Position numbers and translations under genes: made by a program. Positions 5,452 to 5,804 of a DNA stretch of 5,804 nt are shown here, in pieces. Under the pieces are notes generated by a model that saw only the letters and a list, made by a program, of their open reading frames with translations, did not search any database and was not told the origin of the DNA. Source of the DNA: an uncultured Clostridia bacterium (lineage in GTDB: Bacteria; Bacillota; Clostridia; TANB77; CAG-508); NCBI GenBank assembly GCA_934167735.1, contig CAKPLV010000062.1:1-5804 (forward strand), read 5' to 3'. Each line of letters begins with the position of its first letter. The stretch's first letter is position 1.

Positions 5452-5469
5452 ATATAAATTTTAGCAATG

Positions 5470-5493
5470 AAAAAAAGAGCCTGTTTTGGCTCT
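5470..5493 (-). terminator. Intrinsic terminator of the DUF402 gene
   Basis: Arms AGAGCC (5476-5481) and GGCTCT (5488-5493) surround a 6-nt loop. On the minus strand the stem is followed by six T residues (5475-5470). It lies 12 nt after the stop codon at 5506 and just upstream of the AbiE promoter, separating the two units. Confidence 0.85.
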
Positions 5494-5495
5494 CC
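5476..5495 (+). repeat. Direct repeat copy 2, inside the DUF402 terminator
   Basis: Second copy of the 20-bp sequence at 3738-3757 (19/20 identical, same orientation). The two copies bracket the whole AbiE operon, including its promoter, with starts 1738 bp apart. Confidence 0.75.
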
Positions 5496-5505
5496 CTTTG
5501 GTCTT

Positions 5506-5804
5506 TTAATTATTAAAATATTTTTGAATTATCTCTTTTTTATCCATATTAATAAACATATTCTTATTTTCTTTTATTTCCTGAACTAATCCTGAACATG
5601 TTCTATTGGCTAAATCATATTGTTCTTGTGTTATTTCTTTATTTTGTAAAGCTTCTAATAGTTCATCTTCATCTTCTAATTGAATTGTTCCATCTCTATT
5701 ATACCAAACATCTAGGTATAAATCATCATAATAAGGTATATTGTCTTTTACTCCGTTTTCAAGTGTCATATCAAAATAATATCCTATAACATTTGCTTCT
5801 TTAT
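5506..5804 (-). CDS. DUF402 domain protein, C-terminal part; start beyond the right edge
   Basis: The frame is open from the window edge to the stop at 5506, giving 98 visible residues. An internal ATG at 5769 is not the start, because codons before it (KEANVIGYYFD) continue the domain. The order YYFDM, then DDLYLDVWYNRDG, then LEDEDELLEALQNKEIT is the C-terminal half of DUF402, where the aspartates and glutamates form a metal-binding site. Whole proteins are usually about 160-200 residues, so roughly half is missing. Characterised DUF402 proteins such as staphylococcal Ntdp and FomD are metal-dependent nucleotide phosphatases/hydrolases. A housekeeping nucleotide-hydrolase role is likely but not proven. 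It has its own terminator and is probably a resident chromosomal gene flanking the accessory block. Confidence 0.85.
   Translation of the reverse strand, partial: KEANVIGYYFDMTLENGVKDNIPYYDDLYLDVWYNRDGTIQLEDEDELLEALQNKEITQEQYDLANRTCSGLVQEIKENKNMFINMDKKEIIQKYFNN

Noticed and set aside
4625..5516. Plus-strand frames at 4625-4903 and 5301-5516
   Set aside because: Both are antisense to, or span the promoter of, the AbiE operon and show only A+T-driven hydrophobic sequence.
5506..5769. A complete 87-residue gene starting at ATG 5769
   Set aside because: The frame stays open to the window edge and the residues before this Met continue the DUF402 domain, so it is an internal Met of a partial gene.
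5598..5789. Plus-strand 63-residue frame
   Set aside because: Antisense to the DUF402 coding region, which has recognisable motifs on the other strand.
1..5804. CRISPR arrays, tRNA or rRNA genes, IS terminal repeats
   Set aside because: No regularly spaced repeats, tRNA-like cloverleaf or transposon terminal repeats were seen on either strand.

Overview
The window looks like a stretch of accessory DNA in a low-GC Gram-positive bacterium, most likely a clostridial (possibly gut) Firmicute. The basis is the strong A+T bias (22 G/C in 120 bases at 4021-4140), near-perfect AGGAGG ribosome binding sites, consensus TTGACA/TATAAT promoters, intrinsic terminators with U-tracts, and gene families typical of that group. 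No species can be named from the sequence alone.

Layout, left to right. (1) 1-1603, minus strand: a mobile-element integration module. It has a promoter with a dyad inside its spacer, a 55-residue small gene, then a large serine recombinase that runs off the left edge. (2) 1615-3203, minus strand: a two-gene operon encoding a membrane-anchored EndA-type DNA/RNA endonuclease and a 159-residue partner whose C-terminal half resembles DUF3006. Two candidate promoters lie upstream and a strong terminator downstream. (3) About 3259-3727, plus strand: the only plus-strand gene trace, the 3' end of an M14 zinc carboxypeptidase (gamma-D-glutamyl peptidase type). It lacks its first half and carries a +1 frameshift, and its 5' part is visibly richer in GC than its surroundings. 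(4) 3735-5451, minus strand: a complete AbiE-type (type IV) toxin-antitoxin operon, AbiEi-like antitoxin then AbiEii-like nucleotidyltransferase, with its own consensus promoter and terminator. (5) 5470-5804, minus strand: the 3' end of a DUF402 gene with its terminator; its start lies beyond the right edge.

How it fits together (inference): the recombinase module and nuclease operon may be the right part of an integrated element that cut the M14 gene in two, leaving its 3' remnant at about 3260. The AbiE cassette sits between the M14 remnant and the DUF402 gene, and is bracketed by two nearly identical 20-bp terminator sequences in direct orientation. I recognised every major gene family except the N-terminal half of the nuclease partner and the 55-residue protein. 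I see no strong evidence for a wholly new system. The least explained items are the nuclease/partner pair, the small gene before the recombinase, and the repeat-bracketed AbiE cassette.
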